A DNA stretch of 64,000 bases from Anagrus nilaparvatae (GCA_022575985.1 JAKSXM010000142.1:2666001-2730000), one strand, 5' to 3'. Positions 1 to 12,729 are shown, counted from the stretch's first letter. Made by a program: numbers and translations. The notes: a model not told the origin generated them from the letters alone.

Positions 1-215
1 ATTTCACCCCGAAATTTGTGATCATCAACACAAAAAACTTACATGAACCAAATCTGAGTACCAAAAATGCAAATAAAACAATACACCCCTTTTAGGGATA
101 ATTTTTGCAAATTTAATTTCTAATTTCTCTTTAATCCCTAATTTCTTGTAGGAAAGACCTTTAAATTCCTGATCAGAACCCCAAAAATCCTTTAGCAGAC
201 CAAATCTGATGACGA
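1..215 (-). repeat. Partial copy of the GGTCGCTGAT module repeat
   Basis: Diverged, truncated units of the module seen complete at 8.9 and 34.7 kb. Recognisable pieces are a 'gtgatcatcaacacaaaaaac' type sequence, 'gaaccaaatctga', 'caccccttttagggataa' and 'tttttgcaaatttaat', in the orientation found in the right half of the complete copies. The element is cut by the window start and no CTCCAGTCA terminus is visible. No coding potential. Confidence 0.55.
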
Positions 216-2384
216 CCTCGTAAAAAAGCTAAAGAACTCTAACTCAAAAAATGAATTATTTCACTCAGCTTATTTAATAACCTTCATATAATATACTGGA
301 ATTCCGGTTATGGCAAAAGGATTTTTTTTTCTTCATTTAAACTGCTGCGAAAAGCATAAAAACTTCAGAAAATTAAAAAAACAAATTTTCTTTTAACCTT
401 AAGGTAATGTGGCTTATGATAACCAACTAAGTAAAAAATTTTTCTAAACTTTTACATTTCAATCGATTTGCAATCGCTTAATTAAATTTTAAAAAATTCG
501 TTCGCCACAACAACAATTTTTTTTCACTTAGATTAATTAAAAATATTTATTCCATGCAAAAAAAATGAATAAATAAAATCGCGACATATAATTTAATATA
601 AAAAATTGAATAAAAAAAGTAATTTCCAATCAATAAATTTTCTTTTTCAACTCTTTTTAGACAAGCAAAATCTCTTTAGGGATATAAAAAAAAAAAGTCT
701 CAGTCAGTAAAGAATCTTTCTCATTAACGCAGATTACGTGGCATTTACTGCTCTGATAGTGATGATTAAATGTTTTCTGCAGATTTTTTTTTATATATAT
801 TTTTATAGAGCTTTATTCTTAAGAAATCAATTATATACTTATAAAAGCTTCAAGTTACTTAACTTCACTTTTTTTTACTTTATAGTATCTTATTTTTTAT
901 AGTTAATTAATTAGAGAAAAAAAATTATTTTAATTAAATATACTGTAAAAAATAATTTAAGGGTTGTGTTACCTGGGAAATATCTATAATTTTTTAGTTT
1001 TACAACAAAATACCTAATAATTTTCAAAATTAGAGTTTTTTTTACAAAAAAAAATTGAATTTCAAAGCTTGAAAAATATTGGAAAATTACAGGGAAATAT
1101 TTGCAAGTAAAGCTTTGAAACTAATGATTTTAGTTGACTAAGTAGGAAAACTGTTTGTAAAAATTTTAATCAATCATTTTTTGCTTAAATCAAGAAAATC
1201 AATAAGAAACGTGTTAATTATGACCAAGAAATTTAATTAACGTGAAAGTAACTTCAATATTTATAAAACTTTGTAAATTTCAATTTCTACTTCCAATTTT
1301 TACAAGAACCTCAAAAAGTTTACAAAGAATTTCAAAGAAAATGATCAAAGAGTTTGAATAAGTTTTTCAAAAAGTTTTAGAAAGCTTGCAATCACACTAA
1401 TAAATAAATACATGTAAATTCTTAAAAATTACCATAAATTTACTAAATATTTAAAAAAAAAGAAAATCCTTTAATTATTAATAAAATTATATGTCAATAA
1501 CAATTAAAATTTAAGAATAAATTCAATAAAGTTTTTAGGTTATGTCCAATATAAGAAAAGTTTATATTAAACCTACAAAAGCACGTATATTCCATTAATT
1601 ACATCGCAAGTTCTTCTAATGTTATAAGAGAGAAAATGCAACTAAGTTTTACTGAACGTACAGTATGTCTGAGCATAAGAGAATTGAAAATTTTAGTGGC
1701 TATATCTTCTTGTAATTACAAGTTTATTTTCATTTAATTTTATAATATCTATTTATAATTTTATTAAATTTATACATTTTTTTTAATTACTAGACTGTGT
1801 TTTTTTAATTATCATTTCCAAGGACTAAAATTGGATTTTATGTCTTACAAATACCTATTTTTTCCTTCATTTTTATTAAATAAAAAACGTTAATTAAGTA
1901 TAAACAAGAAGATATTGAAATATTTTCTTTGATGTGTAAGTGTAATGAATATTTAAATTAACCTGCCAATACCTGCTCCTTGTTTTCGTTGAAATCCTTG
2001 GTTTGCGGTTTCATCAAACTCACTGAAATACTTTACAAAGACACAAACAGTAAAGTTAAATAAAGTTTAAATAAGATAAATTGCTATTCAAAATTTTATT
2101 AAAAAATACTTTTTGTATTGTTTGACACTTGTTATTTTATTATTTTTTTTCAGAGTTAATTTTGGTTCTCTAGAAAAAAATAACATACATGCGTCGAGGG
2201 CTCTCCTTGAGAACCTCATGCTTTAAAGATTGTTGACGTCACGTACGAAACCTTATATGTTTTTTATGAGAAATATACAAGAAAAAGATCTGTATGTATC
2301 ATAATATATTCATTGGATCTCAAACTGGCCTTGTGGTTGTAAAGAAGAAAAAATCTATGTTTTTCAAAGACAGAATATTCCTTA
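216..2384. other. AT-rich DNA without genes
   Basis: Mostly A/T runs and short degenerate words. No open frame of note, RNA gene or clear repeat boundary seen. A slightly more GC-rich patch near 2190-2250 has no recognisable structure. Confidence 0.6.
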
Positions 2385-2616
2385 CACTGAAAAACAAATA
2401 CACTTGTGGCAATCGAAATTCCGTTTGTAAAAAGCAGAGCTTCTTTTTATGCTTAAACGATTGCAAATCACCTGAAATCTAAAAAAAATTAAAACAAAAT
2501 TATTTTTCTTTTTTTTTTTTAATTTTTTTCACTCAACATTTGGCTGCGTTCCATTTTTCTTTACGTTTCAAGTCATTCGCAATTATTTGAGCATAAAAAA
2601 TATTTTTTTTTCAGTG
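2385..2616. mobile_element. MITE, CACTGAAAAA family, TA target site
   Basis: The element begins CACTGAAAAACAAA and ends TTTTTTTTCAGTG, with TA immediately outside each end (2383-2384 and 2617-2618). The interior is A/T-rich with 'cgattgcaaat' and 'cattcgcaattat' words in opposite orientation. About 232 bp and non-coding. TA duplication with a short TIR suggests mobilisation by a Tc1/mariner-like transposase; that assignment is inference. Related copies are at 10.4, 12.4 and 41.3 kb. Confidence 0.6.
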
Positions 2617-2754
2617 TAAAACTATTCAATTTTTGGAAAGCTAGACAAAACTAAAACAGAGTATGATCAACGCCACTAGGCTATAAATTATTCCAAAACA
2701 CAGGATACTTGTTTGACAAGGGAAGACCATTACATTTGGGAAACCAAATTATAG

Positions 2755-2778
2755 TTTTTTTTTTTTTTTTTTTTTTTT
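2755..2778. repeat. Poly(T) tract
   Basis: Uninterrupted run of about 24 T. It could be an old poly(A) tail of a minus-strand retroelement, but no element body is recognisable next to it. Confidence 0.8.
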
Positions 2779-2899
2779 AATTTTTGATACAACGATGCAA
2801 CCTCACAAATTAAAAACTTCTGATTGATCTCAATTTTTTATCATTAATTATCTCATTGCCGTATTCAATTAACAAATAGGTATTTTAGACAAAAATGAC

Positions 2900-3230
2900 C
2901 AATTTTTAAATTAAAGCCAAAATTGCAATTTTTGGTGAAAACAGGTTTTCTAGGTCTCAAGAATTTTCTACAAGCTTCAAGATTCCAAAATCTTTTTAAT
3001 CGCCTGTTTTCTTTTTAAATAATTTCTAAGATATCACTTTTTAAAGATAATGTTAAAAATTTACTTTTTTTAAAAACTATGAATTTTGGACTCTGATTTT
3101 GAATTTTCATATCTGATAGAAAAATAATTAAAAAGAGACGAATAAAAAGATTTTGGAGACTTGAAGCCTGTAGAAAATTTTCGAGACCTATAAAGCCGAT
3201 TTATAAGTAAAAAATTAAAATTCTGACATC
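2900..3230. repeat. Imperfect palindromic element
   Basis: Two arms in opposite orientation: the left arm reads 'ggtctcaagaattttctaca' then 'gcttcaagattccaaaatc' at about 2955-3000, and the right arm carries the reverse complement with 'gattttggagacttgaagc' and 'ttttcgagacc' at about 3150-3190. The two arms are separated by about 150 bp. A related but more decayed sequence is at 55.48-55.83 kb, so this is a dispersed hairpin family. No coding capacity; termini and target site are not clear. Confidence 0.55.
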
Positions 3231-5929
3231 AAATAAAAAATTAGTTATATTACCATTTGATTAATTAATTTTAACAATGAGAGAATGTGATAAAAAAGCA
3301 CTTACACACAAAAAAATGATACCAACCAAAAGTGTTTTGTTTAATTTGCCAGTTTGCAGCGTTATATTGAAAAACTCCAAAAAATCCTATTTAATAACAT
3401 TGAGTCCTGTGTTTCTAGGCCTAAATAGCCCATTGGAATATACGAATGATATCGAGGATATTTTTCCAACATATTAAAGAAAACCACAGATTGTAATTTA
3501 GTTTCCCAAAGATAACCTTGTAATTTTAGTAAGAATCTTCCATACACACTTCACATTTAAATACAATAATATTATTTTACATATAAAACAATAGTTATAA
3601 ATGTTTAGACACACATCAAGTAAGTGCTTTGACTACTAAACAGACAAGGCTTAGAAAATTTTCTATTAATTATATTTTATATAAGACATTTCAAGGATTT
3701 TCTACGTAGGTTAAATTATAATGCTGTAATAATATTTTCCATTACACTTAATAAGTATACAGCTAAATTAATTAAAATTTTAAATACATGAATATTTTTA
3801 ATTATATTAGACTTTACTATGGGAATTCATGTTTAAAAAGTATTAATAAAAAAATACGTTACTTATATACTTTTACTGATAATTAGAAAAAAAAATAATA
3901 AAGTAAGTAAAATCAATAATGTTTAGCTCATAAAATAGAAAAAAATATCTTGTTTCAAAAAGATTATACCTTTTTTAATTAAGTAAAGTATTTTAAACAA
4001 TTAAAATAAAGTTTGAAAAACTAAGTTCGATTTTATTGAAAATAATTTATATTTGGAAATTCGTATACAATAAAATTGTGTTATTTAATTAAGTTATCTA
4101 TTAGAAATGTTTCTCTGGGTTTATAGCAGTTGGAGAAACCTGACATTTTCGATAACAGACATTTGATGTCAAAATGTACGAAACATCATATATAATTCTA
4201 TTAATGAAATGTAATATTTTAAGTATTGGATGAGTTATAATGATTTAGGTTTTTATTGTTGAAATCTGATTGTACTGAAAATGGTTTAGTTGCCCAAAAT
4301 AGAAATTTTAAGGTTATTTTTTGTGGATTTTTTTTTATCTGTAATTTAATTTTTTAATTGTTTTTAAATTTAATTCTTCTAGTAAATGGTAACTGTTTTT
4401 ACCCATTTTTGGTTTCTTAGATATTTTCTTTTGTGGGCAACCAATTTAAATAGAAGCAGATATCATGTTCGTATTCAGGGACCCTAAAAACATAACAGAT
4501 AAAAATGTTAAAAAACCCAAAAACATAACCTGAGATTTGATTTTTTTTTATTTTCTCTGTTTGTACTTAAGAAATATCTAAAATATGTCCGAAAAGGGAA
4601 CTTTAGTAAAATTTTCCAAAGAATCCGAAAATTCAGTCAGAATTTCTATTCGATAAAAATGAAATTTGTCCCTAGAAATTAAGGCCAAAATTTGCCTAAA
4701 AACCATCAAATCTCAAAAATTGTATTCCTTTTTTGTTACTTATTATTACTAGAGGTTCTATGGAAAATAAAAATTGGACAATAATTAATAGTGTTTACAA
4801 AATTAACACCTTTACTTTGGTTGATTATTAAAATCATTCAAGCTTATGAACCTTAAAGAATACCACAAAAATTTAACTATAACATGAACTAAACTTGGTA
4901 ATAAAAATTTAACCTCGTTAAATTAGTTCCTCTTTTGGATAAGAATACCTACTCGACCAAACTGATGAATTCAAAATTTTATTTCATTTATTTACCATAA
5001 ACTATTTTCTTTTATATGAAAAATCAACTTATGATCCATAAGTCACGACCTTTCGTTGAATTCATGATAATATGAAAAAAAAGAAGAAATATTTCATTAA
5101 AAATTAAACAAGAATTTTTCAATTTTTCATTTTTTCTATTATGCTTCAAGCCATTTCAATATATTATATATATATTGATACAATAAAGAAATAAAATGAA
5201 AAATTATATAAAAAAAACTTTTTTTTATTGAATATTTCATTTGTATAAATAAAATAGTAAAAATTGTTAATTAACGTACAAAAGAAAAAATTTTTTTATT
5301 TCGTTCAATTTTCTCTCTATTTTTTTTTTTTTTTTATCAATTTAAAAATAAAAATTTTATATTATATTAATATTCTTTGATGTTTTATAAATTAAAATTA
5401 TTCTTAATATTACTTTTTTTTTCGTTATCTGAAATAAAATACGAAATATTTCAAATTTTCAAATAATTTCATTTTAACCCTTTGTATTATTTTTCTCATA
5501 TAATTTAATGAATGATTTCATTTTGAAGTGTACTTCAATTATTTTTTTTTTTTGTTAATTAAATTTTAATTCAATTTTAATTTCATTCTATTTTAGTGAA
5601 ATTTGAATATTAAAATATTTTTCTAAATGTGCTTTCTGGTGGTTGAAAAGAAAAAAATTGTTCTTCAAATAACGCTATAAATTTTGATGCAATGCTGGTA
5701 AAACATATTTGATAAATTATGAAATTTACAGAAAACTATTAAATCAAAGATACATTTGTAAAAAAATTCATAAGAAATTTTATACCCCCATTCTCTGTAC
5801 CCAAATTGTAACGTTAAGTTTAAAGTTGGGATTCAAATATTATTTAAAAAAAATGGTTTTTGTACCGTTAAATTGACAAATACACTCTAAAATTGTGTCC
5901 TAAAATTCACTGAAACAAACCTCCGAATT
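3231..5929. other. AT-rich DNA without genes
   Basis: Extremely A/T-rich; open frames at 3277-3477 and 3362-3547 are short, overlap on opposite strands and encode low-complexity peptides. A fragment at about 4460-4500 ('gttcgtattcaggga') resembles the GGTCGCTGAT module. Otherwise nothing seen. Confidence 0.55.
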
Positions 5930-6470
5930 AAAAAAAAAACTATATGTTTTTGAGGTCGCTGAATAAGAATATTTAGGCCCTAGCCTCAAAAACATATTAA
6001 CTACCATTTTGAAGACAATTAGAAATATTTTTTACCAAATATGAAAAAATAAACTTCAAAATTGACCAAAATATACGGTTTTTTGGTATTAGGAATAATT
6101 TATCATGGCCAGAACCTAAAAATTTGGAATCAGTGACCCAAAAAGCTTAAATCATTCATTTTTATGAGAATCAGATAAGTATCTTATGTAATAACATGTA
6201 GAAAATGCAAAAAAACGAGCTAATAGGTGCCTGAAAATACCATTAGAAGAAAGTTTTGGGATTAGGACCTAAGTATTCTTACCCAGTGACCTCAAAAACA
6301 TATAACCTATTATTTTAATAACAATTAGAAAAGTTTATCAAAAATTATTTAAAAGTGATCCGAAGAAAATAGTATTTTCGGTATTAGGGCTAATTATTTG
6401 GGATTGGGACCTAAAAATTTGAAATCAGCGTATCGAAAAACTTACCAATCACTTATAAGTGACCTTGCAC
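5930..6470. repeat. Inverted/tandem repeat with a GAGGTCGCTGA motif
   Basis: The sequence 'tatatgtttttgaggtcgct' at about 5941 recurs inverted as 'cagtgacctcaaaaacatat' at about 6283. A second piece, 'gacctaaaaatttgaaatca', occurs at about 6112 and 6408 in direct orientation, spacing roughly 295 bp. The region is therefore a composite of about two diverged units with an embedded inverted pair. The motif resembles the GGTCGCTGAT module elsewhere in the window, but the termini differ. Non-coding. Confidence 0.5.
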
Positions 6471-7232
6471 AAACATCAGAAAAAAATACATAAATCTAAC
6501 ATTTACGACTTCTGGACTATAAGTTTCAGATGCTTCAATTTTTAGTAAAAACAATTTCTCAGTGTACAAATACAATGTATATAAGTAGTATTTTTATCAA
6601 ATACAAAAGAAATTTTCTTATTATAAAAAAATTACAAAAAAAACAAATTTATCAGATAAAATTATAGAGAAAAAAATAATTGGTAAAAATATTATTTTTA
6701 CATTATCTTTTTTTAAAAAAAAAAAGAACTTTTTTTATTGAAATTTTTCATTGTTTACGCGAATAACAAAGATAAACAAAGTGAAATAATAATAATGAAA
6801 ATAAATTTTTCATGTATCTGCATTTTTTATTAAAAAAATTATTAAATATTGAACAAAACTCTTTTTATTTCGTCAAACTTTTTATTGATAAAAAAAATTT
6901 ACAAACAATTAATTTTAATTCCCTTTGTTTGCGATTTTTACATTAAATTTTCCGAAATAAAAAAAAAGTAGCTATTGGATAAAAAATTTTACAGAATATT
7001 TTTATTTTTTTTTTTAAATTTAAACGATAAATAGAAAGTTTAGGTGAAAGTAAAGCCTTTTTGTGCATGTATATAATATAAGTTTTAAGAATTTATCGAT
7101 CGATATGAAATTTTGAGGTTTCGATACAGTTTAATATTAAATTCTGTTATATCTCTTCATACATAGATTTTATTTATGCATAATTTACTAGATACAGAAG
7201 GCTTTGCTATTGTTATCTAGACAATAAAGGAT
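6471..7232. other. AT-rich DNA without genes
   Basis: Homopolymer-rich sequence; no gene, RNA or defined repeat seen. Confidence 0.55.
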
Positions 7233-7445
7233 CGATTTCATGGAGCGTTTTCTTACTAGACCCTAGGGGCACTAGAGTTGAAACAATTGAACTCTAGTAA
7301 TAGTCAATAAAAATTTATTAATATTTTGGTCTGAAGCAATTTTATGGGTCCTGTTCGAGCAGAATTTTAATAAATTTTGAGTCTTAATTAATTATTTCTA
7401 CTCTAGTGCTCCTAGAATCTAGTAAGAATACACTCCATGAAATCG
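7233..7445. mobile_element. Short TIR element (CGATTTCATGGAG ends)
   Basis: About 213 bp with long imperfect terminal inverted repeats. The left end reads CGATTTCATGGAGCGTTTTC and continues TTACTAGACCCTAGGGGCAC; the right end is its reverse complement with a few substitutions (TTACTAGATTCTAGGAGCAC). The arms extend about 55 bp and the centre is A/T-rich. Non-coding, consistent with a hairpin MITE. The transposase class is unknown, and no target duplication is certain. Single copy in this window. Confidence 0.7.
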
Positions 7446-7609
7446 CCTCTTAAATTTTTTTCAGTAATAACGTTTTAAAATTTCAAGTATGCATTTGGAA
7501 TCGAATGCAGTTTAAACTTAATACTTAATTTTATGAAAGATATTCTTTATCTAATTCAATACTATAATCCACATAATTTCGTCGAAAAAATTGTACAATT
7601 AAGATTTTT

Positions 7610-8135
7610 GTAGAGCCTCGATTTTAAAGTTTTCGACTTTTTTTCGAAGCATTACCAAAAATTTTGAATTTGGAGATAGCCATGGTGAAAAGAGCCTATG
7701 ATTAGGACAGCTGAATCCCGGAACAGAGACAGTTAAGACCAAAGTTTTCTTGTTCGAGAGTTTTAGAAAAAGTTATGGGTCCATAAATTTGGCCTATTTT
7801 TGAAAAAATAAATAAAAATTTGACGCCTCAAATTAGACGAGATTTTGAAAATAGTCCAAAACACACTATGTTTAAATTTAAGATTTTTCGAAATTTGAGT
7901 TTTGGAGAAGGGTTTCGGGCTATTGAAGTTTCCCGCGAAAAATTAATTTAAAATACAAGCGCGAGTAAAATTCGGTAGACCGACATACCTCTTCATAACG
8001 CAGAGATCGAAAAATAACAAATGTCAAACCGAGTACGTTTTGGGTTAATCTAGACTATTTCGAGACGTTAAATTTTAAATTTTTTGCCGATCTTTATGAA
8101 TGCATAACTTTTTCCAGAATCCGTGGCTAAGAAAA
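7610..8135. repeat. Diverged palindromic repeat, unassigned
   Basis: Moderately more GC-rich than the surroundings. 'agaaaaagttatgggtcca' near 7770 has a diverged inverted partner, 'gcataactttttccagaa', near 8102. Between them are unusual words such as 'tttcccgcgaaaa' and 'aagcgcgagtaaaattcgg'. No open frame. It may be an old non-autonomous element or the non-coding part of a decayed one; family unknown. Confidence 0.4.
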
Positions 8136-8324
8136 AGTAGCATACGAAGGTAAGGATGTTTTGATCTTACTTGATTAATAATTACTTGAAACGGAAACTT
8201 GAACGGAAAGAAAGTTAAGAAAAAAAAATTCTCATTTATTTTAAATTTGTGCGCAGCAATATTAGAAGCAAAAAAAATTTATAAAAAAAGAAAAAATGTT
8301 TTTTCTATTTTCTTTACGTTTTTA

Positions 8325-8435
8325 GTTATTTGCAATCGTACGATCAAGAAGAAAAAATTCCGCTAGCCACAAGTGGAATTTCGCTAGCCATAATAGGAAT
8401 ATTTCCGCTTAAGTCAAGTGAATTTTATTTCAGTG
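8325..8435. repeat. Fragment of the CACTGAAAAA-type element
   Basis: Contains three variants of 'aattccgctagccacaagtgg' type sequence in a row and ends 'ttatttcagtg' followed by TA. The right terminus matches the CACTGAAAAA family, but no matching left end is found, so it looks truncated. Confidence 0.4.
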
Positions 8436-8917
8436 TAGGTTAAAAAGCATAATATTTTTATTAAAAAAGCTTAATAAGAAAATATCATATTTTAGAAATT
8501 CAAGAATCGTATTTCTTGAAGATGACACTTGAAAATCATAGGAAATTATGAAGATCCTTTAATATACTACGTAATAATAATAGTTATTTTAAATTATATG
8601 AAATTCTCTATTTTTTAAATAAATAAAAATGAAATTTAAAATAATATGTTTTTTTTTTATATATAAATTCATATTTTTATTAATTTTTTTTTTATTTGTA
8701 ATTTTTGAAAATTAAAAGCTAAAAATGAAAATTTATTGAAAAAGATGACAGTTCATAAATTTTATATGAAAAACCGATAAAAACTATTTATTGCTTTTAC
8801 AATTATATATGGGAAATGTAAATACTTTTAAATTGCTATTAAATTTAAAAACAAATCGCTAGTTCGTAATTTTAACCTTTTATTAATATGTTCAATACTC
8901 GGGGAAGCTTCAAAATA

Positions 8918-9528
8918 CTCCAGTCAAATCGCGGTTTAGAGTGTATTTTCACTAGCCAACATGAGATTTGCTCTACTATATGTTTTTTGAGTCGCTGGTT
9001 ACGAAAATCGGGGTGTTTTCCGGGAGATATTTTCGGAACACCATTAAATTTGCAAAAACTACCCCCAAAAAGGGTCTTTTTTATATATTAGCAAGCTGAG
9101 TTTCTAGATTTAGCCAAGAATTGGTATAAGAGGGTTCTTTGGGTCGTTGATTAAGAATTTGAGGTAATTTTTTATGAATAATTATTATATAACCCTTAAA
9201 TTAGCAAAAACAGCCCCTAAAAGGGGTGTATTTGCAATTTTTGCATTTTGAGTGACTAAATTAGGTCCGAGTTTTTTGGGTCACTGATCAAAAATTTGGG
9301 GAAATTTTTCATGAATAATCAATATTTCACCCTTAAATTAGCAAAAACAACCACTAAAAGGAGTATTTGCTATAAATGCATAACATAACTAATTGATACA
9401 TTAACCCCTTTTTGAGGGGAGTTTTCGCAAATTTAAGGGTGTTCCGAAAATATCTCCTGGAAAAGTCTCCAATTTTCGTGATCAGCGATCCAAAAAACAT
9501 AGTGAAAATACACCCTCCCTGACTGGAG
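8918..9528. mobile_element. TIR element, CTCCAGTCA family, copy 1
   Basis: Starts CTCCAGTCA and ends TGACTGGAG, with TA on both outer sides (8916-8917, 9529-9530). The terminal arms also share 'ttttgagtcgctggttacga' at the left and its reverse-complement form 'gatcagcgatccaaaaaac' at the right, plus the 'ggagatattttcggaacacc' block. The interior carries further copies of a ~150-bp module (for example 9145-9240 and 9270-9370) with 'cccttaaattagcaaaaac' and 'cccctaaaaggggt'. About 611 bp, no coding capacity. The open frames at 8888-9091 and 9354-9566 lie mostly inside this repeat and are not genes. Confidence 0.75.
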
Positions 9529-10407
9529 TAAAACAGAGCTTTTCTAGGCATGCTGTGGACTACCAAAAATATTTTTTGTAAAGTTAGAAGGAGCAGGTTA
9601 ATTTTTCTTATAGCTCATCCTAGATCAGATCAATGCTGAGGCTAAAAGTTGCAAATTCTATTTTTCACTTAACAGAGAGTCCCAAGTTGAGATATTAAAG
9701 CTCAGCAGTTTTGAGCATTACGTATATTGTGCTTTCAAATATTTGTATTTTAAATGTTACAACTAGCGTTACTTATCCCTGAGCAGATCCCCACTTTCTA
9801 AGACTATACAGAAAATACATTGAAATAACTTTTCAAAGGTTCATGTTAACAATTCTTAAGAAAATATTTGCAAACATTTAATTTGAATTCAGGGTATCTT
9901 AAATTTACTATAAGATATTTTTAATATCATATAATTTTTATGCTATTTTATCTTATAGTATTGATAAAATGGAACAAATTTTCAGAAGATTAAAAAACGA
10001 TTAATGAATATGCAATATTTAAGTAAGTATACAAGAAATAAAGATGATGAGATATGCTAAATTTCGTATCGAATTTATATAAACAGCGTCATCATCGCAA
10101 TATTTCAAAAGTTTCTATTTTTTCTGTTTTTTTTCATATTTGCATATAATTTTGTCATATTTTTTTTACTTAAAAATATTGTAAATTTCGATACAATACT
10201 AAAGTATTGTAAAATTTTTATTATTTCTTTTTCCTAGATAAAATAAATACGCGTGTCAATAAATAAAATATTATTAGATTATTTTAATCATCAGTTAAAT
10301 TTTAGGGTATGATTTTCACATAAAAAAAGGTGTGCTATTGTTATATAGGTTTATAAAAGCACTTCTGAGGGTAAAAATTTTTTAGAGATTAAAAATTGAA
10401 AATGTTA
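9529..10407. other. AT-rich DNA without genes
   Basis: No supported feature. Slightly more complex sequence at 9600-9830 has no open frame or repeat partner that I can see. Confidence 0.5.
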
Positions 10408-10618
10408 CACTAAAAAAAGATCTGGTTGCCGTTATAGGAATTACCGTTACTCCTAGCTATTTTCGGTTTCTGCTATCAATAATTTCAATTGTAATTCATT
10501 TATTTTAATTTTCTTTTAAATCGTTGCAAATGACATTAGAACTAAAGACAATTTTGAAGAAAAAATTTTTTTTTAGGTCCAAAAAAAATTTTTTTTTTAG
10601 TGAAACTTTTTTTCAGTG
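10408..10618. mobile_element. MITE, CACTGAAAAA family
   Basis: Begins CACTAAAAAAAG after TA (10406-10407) and ends CTTTTTTTCAGTG before TA (10619-10620). About 211 bp. The interior 'ttgccgttataggaattacc' is loosely shared with the 8.3- and 12.7-kb fragments. Non-coding. Confidence 0.55.
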
Positions 10619-11640
10619 TACGTCTAATTATAATTTACAAATAAGCCATTTTTAGACCGGATTAACTTTTTTAATCCTGTAAAAAAATTAATCTAACGTA
10701 GAAAGTGCTATATAGAAATAGTTTAGATAATTCTTTATTTACTCACATCATTAGTTTTAAAAAATTTAATGATTCTCTATTATAAAAAAAAAGTATAAAA
10801 TTACCTTCAGTTTATTTAGACTTTATGACATATATTTTTCTATATAATAATGAAAAAAGTTTTCTTAACAAATTTTAATATATAAAAAATAAAAAAAAAA
10901 GGTCTTCTTGCATCGTCATAGATCATATAATTGAAAAATAAAAATGGTTTCTTCATAACTCACGAATAAAAAAAAAAAAAAAAAAGTTTTTAAAAACGAA
11001 GTAATCATTCTTATATGATTTATGACTTGTGAATGAATGCAGAAAAGAATTCATTTTTTTTTTTAGTTTACTTGTTTTTCCTTTCGTCAATAAAACATAC
11101 AGAAAGTAAAAAAAAAAACTATATTTTTTAAAATGTAAATTATGTATTAATAAAAAATTTCAAGTATTAAACAATAAATTTTTATTTTAAACTTTGTTAT
11201 ATTTTATACGCATTTTTTATAGTAAAACAAAATTATAATTTACTAGAGCGCTACCATCATAGCTTATATATTGTGCTTCTATTTTGAAAATTCAACTTTA
11301 AATTTTAATAGTATAAACTATAATACGTAAATTTTTATTATAAATAATTTATTGCCACATATAAAAGTATAAATAATTTATGTATATTAGCTTGGAAATT
11401 GTTTAAAAAGTTAATAAATTTTCGTATATTTATTATAATTTAGTTTTATTATCCGGGTTCTTGTTAGCTGCTCTTGAAAAAAGGTAGGGCGAAGCATGCT
11501 ATCAAAATTTATGCAAGTCATCTGCACTATGATAAAAGTTTTCAAGTACGAAAGTATCTTTTAAATTGAATGCACAAGAACAGAAATTTTTTTCGGTATT
11601 CAGAAGAAGATAAGGTAAATATTACATTATTTTTTCGGTG
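10619..11640. other. AT-rich DNA without genes
   Basis: Long A and T runs (for example about 10970-10985). Nothing coding or structured seen. Confidence 0.55.
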
Positions 11641-11702
11641 CAAAAGGGGGTGATTTATTATTTTCTAGGGGTTGTATGTGAAAACCGACTTCAGAAATGA
11701 AA

Positions 11703-12010
11703 ATTTATAACCGGTTTGTGTAACTACACAAACAACGAGCATGGAACATGTTCACTCATAACAGTAATAAATCCAAAAACCGAAATTACAATAAATCCTG
11801 AAATATATACTATCCTAAGTCCATAAACTTAAAGTATTCTAAGTTCTTGTTCTTATCTGACTCCCATTTCAAATTATTCGAAGTCCCTAAATCGAAAATA
11901 TTCTAAGTCCATTTCACCCCCCCCCCCCTAAAAACGTCACTTTTCCACCCCCCCCCCCCTGCCGAGCCAAACTTTTTCAAATACCCCATCCAATGAACAT
12001 GTTCCATGTT
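11703..12010 (+). mobile_element. CATGGAACATGTT family element, copy A (right end truncated)
   Basis: The left end reads 'ttataaccggtttgtgtaac', then 'tacacaaac' and 'gcatggaacatgttc'. The interior is a degenerate array of a ~25-bp unit around 'ctaagtccctaaa', in the opposite sense to copies B, D and E. Two C-runs (about 11917-11928 and 11948-11959) follow, and the copy ends 'gaacatgttccatgtt'. In complete copies the ends form an inverted repeat with 'gagttcacaaacc' at the right; that outer part is missing here. Confidence 0.6.
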
Positions 12011-12242
12011 AAAATAGTGTTCAAAAATACATAATGGATGACAAATTTAGCCCTAAATATTTATTTTCTCTTTTATCTTGTAAATCCATCCCTTAATCCA
12101 TTCAAGGAGCTGAAAATAAAAAATTGGTATAAATTCATTTTTTTATGATCCTAATGGTCTATAAATATGGAGTTTTCAAAGACACCAAATATTTTTTGTG
12201 CGCGTTGTATTAATTTAAATATCGTCTAAAAATTATAAAAAA

Positions 12243-12312
12243 ATTACCCCACGTTTAGGGGACGACATCTCACTTTCTAGGGTTTGTACGTTAAAATGGA
12301 CTTCGGAAATGA
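12243..12312. repeat. Small dispersed repeat fragment
   Basis: The stretch 'acatctcactttctagggtt' followed by 'tgtacgttaaaat' and 'gacttcggaaatgaaaa' is matched, diverged, at about 11655-11703 ('ttttctaggggttgtatgtg', 'gacttcagaaatgaaaat') and in part at 13265-13300 ('acatctcactgtctagggtt'). These are three pieces of one unidentified repeat. Confidence 0.45.
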
Positions 12313-12384
12313 AAAAAGCAGCCCTGATTACCAACTCGATAATATTTTTTTTTTAAACAAAATATTTCATTAAAAAGATTCATA

Positions 12385-12729
12385 CACTGAAAAAAACTTT
12401 GCAAATAACATAAAACCTTTAAAAAAAATTTATAAATATTAGCTATTTATTAAACAAGGGATGAAATATTTTTTATTATGGTTTTGGCTTTGCATGCAGT
12501 TGTATGCACGAGCGAGTGCAGACAGCATGCAAAAGTCGAACCCAATATTTTTTTCCGTGTTCTAAAACATAGTTTTACATATAATGGGCAAAAAAGCCGT
12601 CTCCCTAGGGCAGAAAATAGGTTTTTTTTTGCCCTAGATATGTAAATTCTTTTTTGTTTTTAAGACACATCATGCTAAGTTTAAACGAAAAAAAAATTCC
12701 GGCTGCCAAAACTGGAATTTCTTTCTGTG
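12385..12729. mobile_element. Probable CACTGAAAAA family element, composite
   Basis: Begins CACTGAAAAAAAC after TA (12383-12384). The right side is diverged, ending near 'tttctttctgtg' followed by TA. It carries 'aattccggctgccaaaactg' like the 8.3-kb fragment, and an inserted palindrome at 12489-12533. Boundaries on the right are uncertain. Confidence 0.4.
12489..12533. repeat. TTTGCATGC hairpin repeat, copy 1
   Basis: TTTGCATGC at 12489-12497 is the perfect reverse complement of GCATGCAAA at 12525-12533, with a 27-nt loop ('agttgtatgcacgagcgagt...'). A diverged second copy with the same loop word 'tatgcacgagc' and 'cagacagtatgcaaaggtcg' is at about 14007-14060. Confidence 0.55.
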
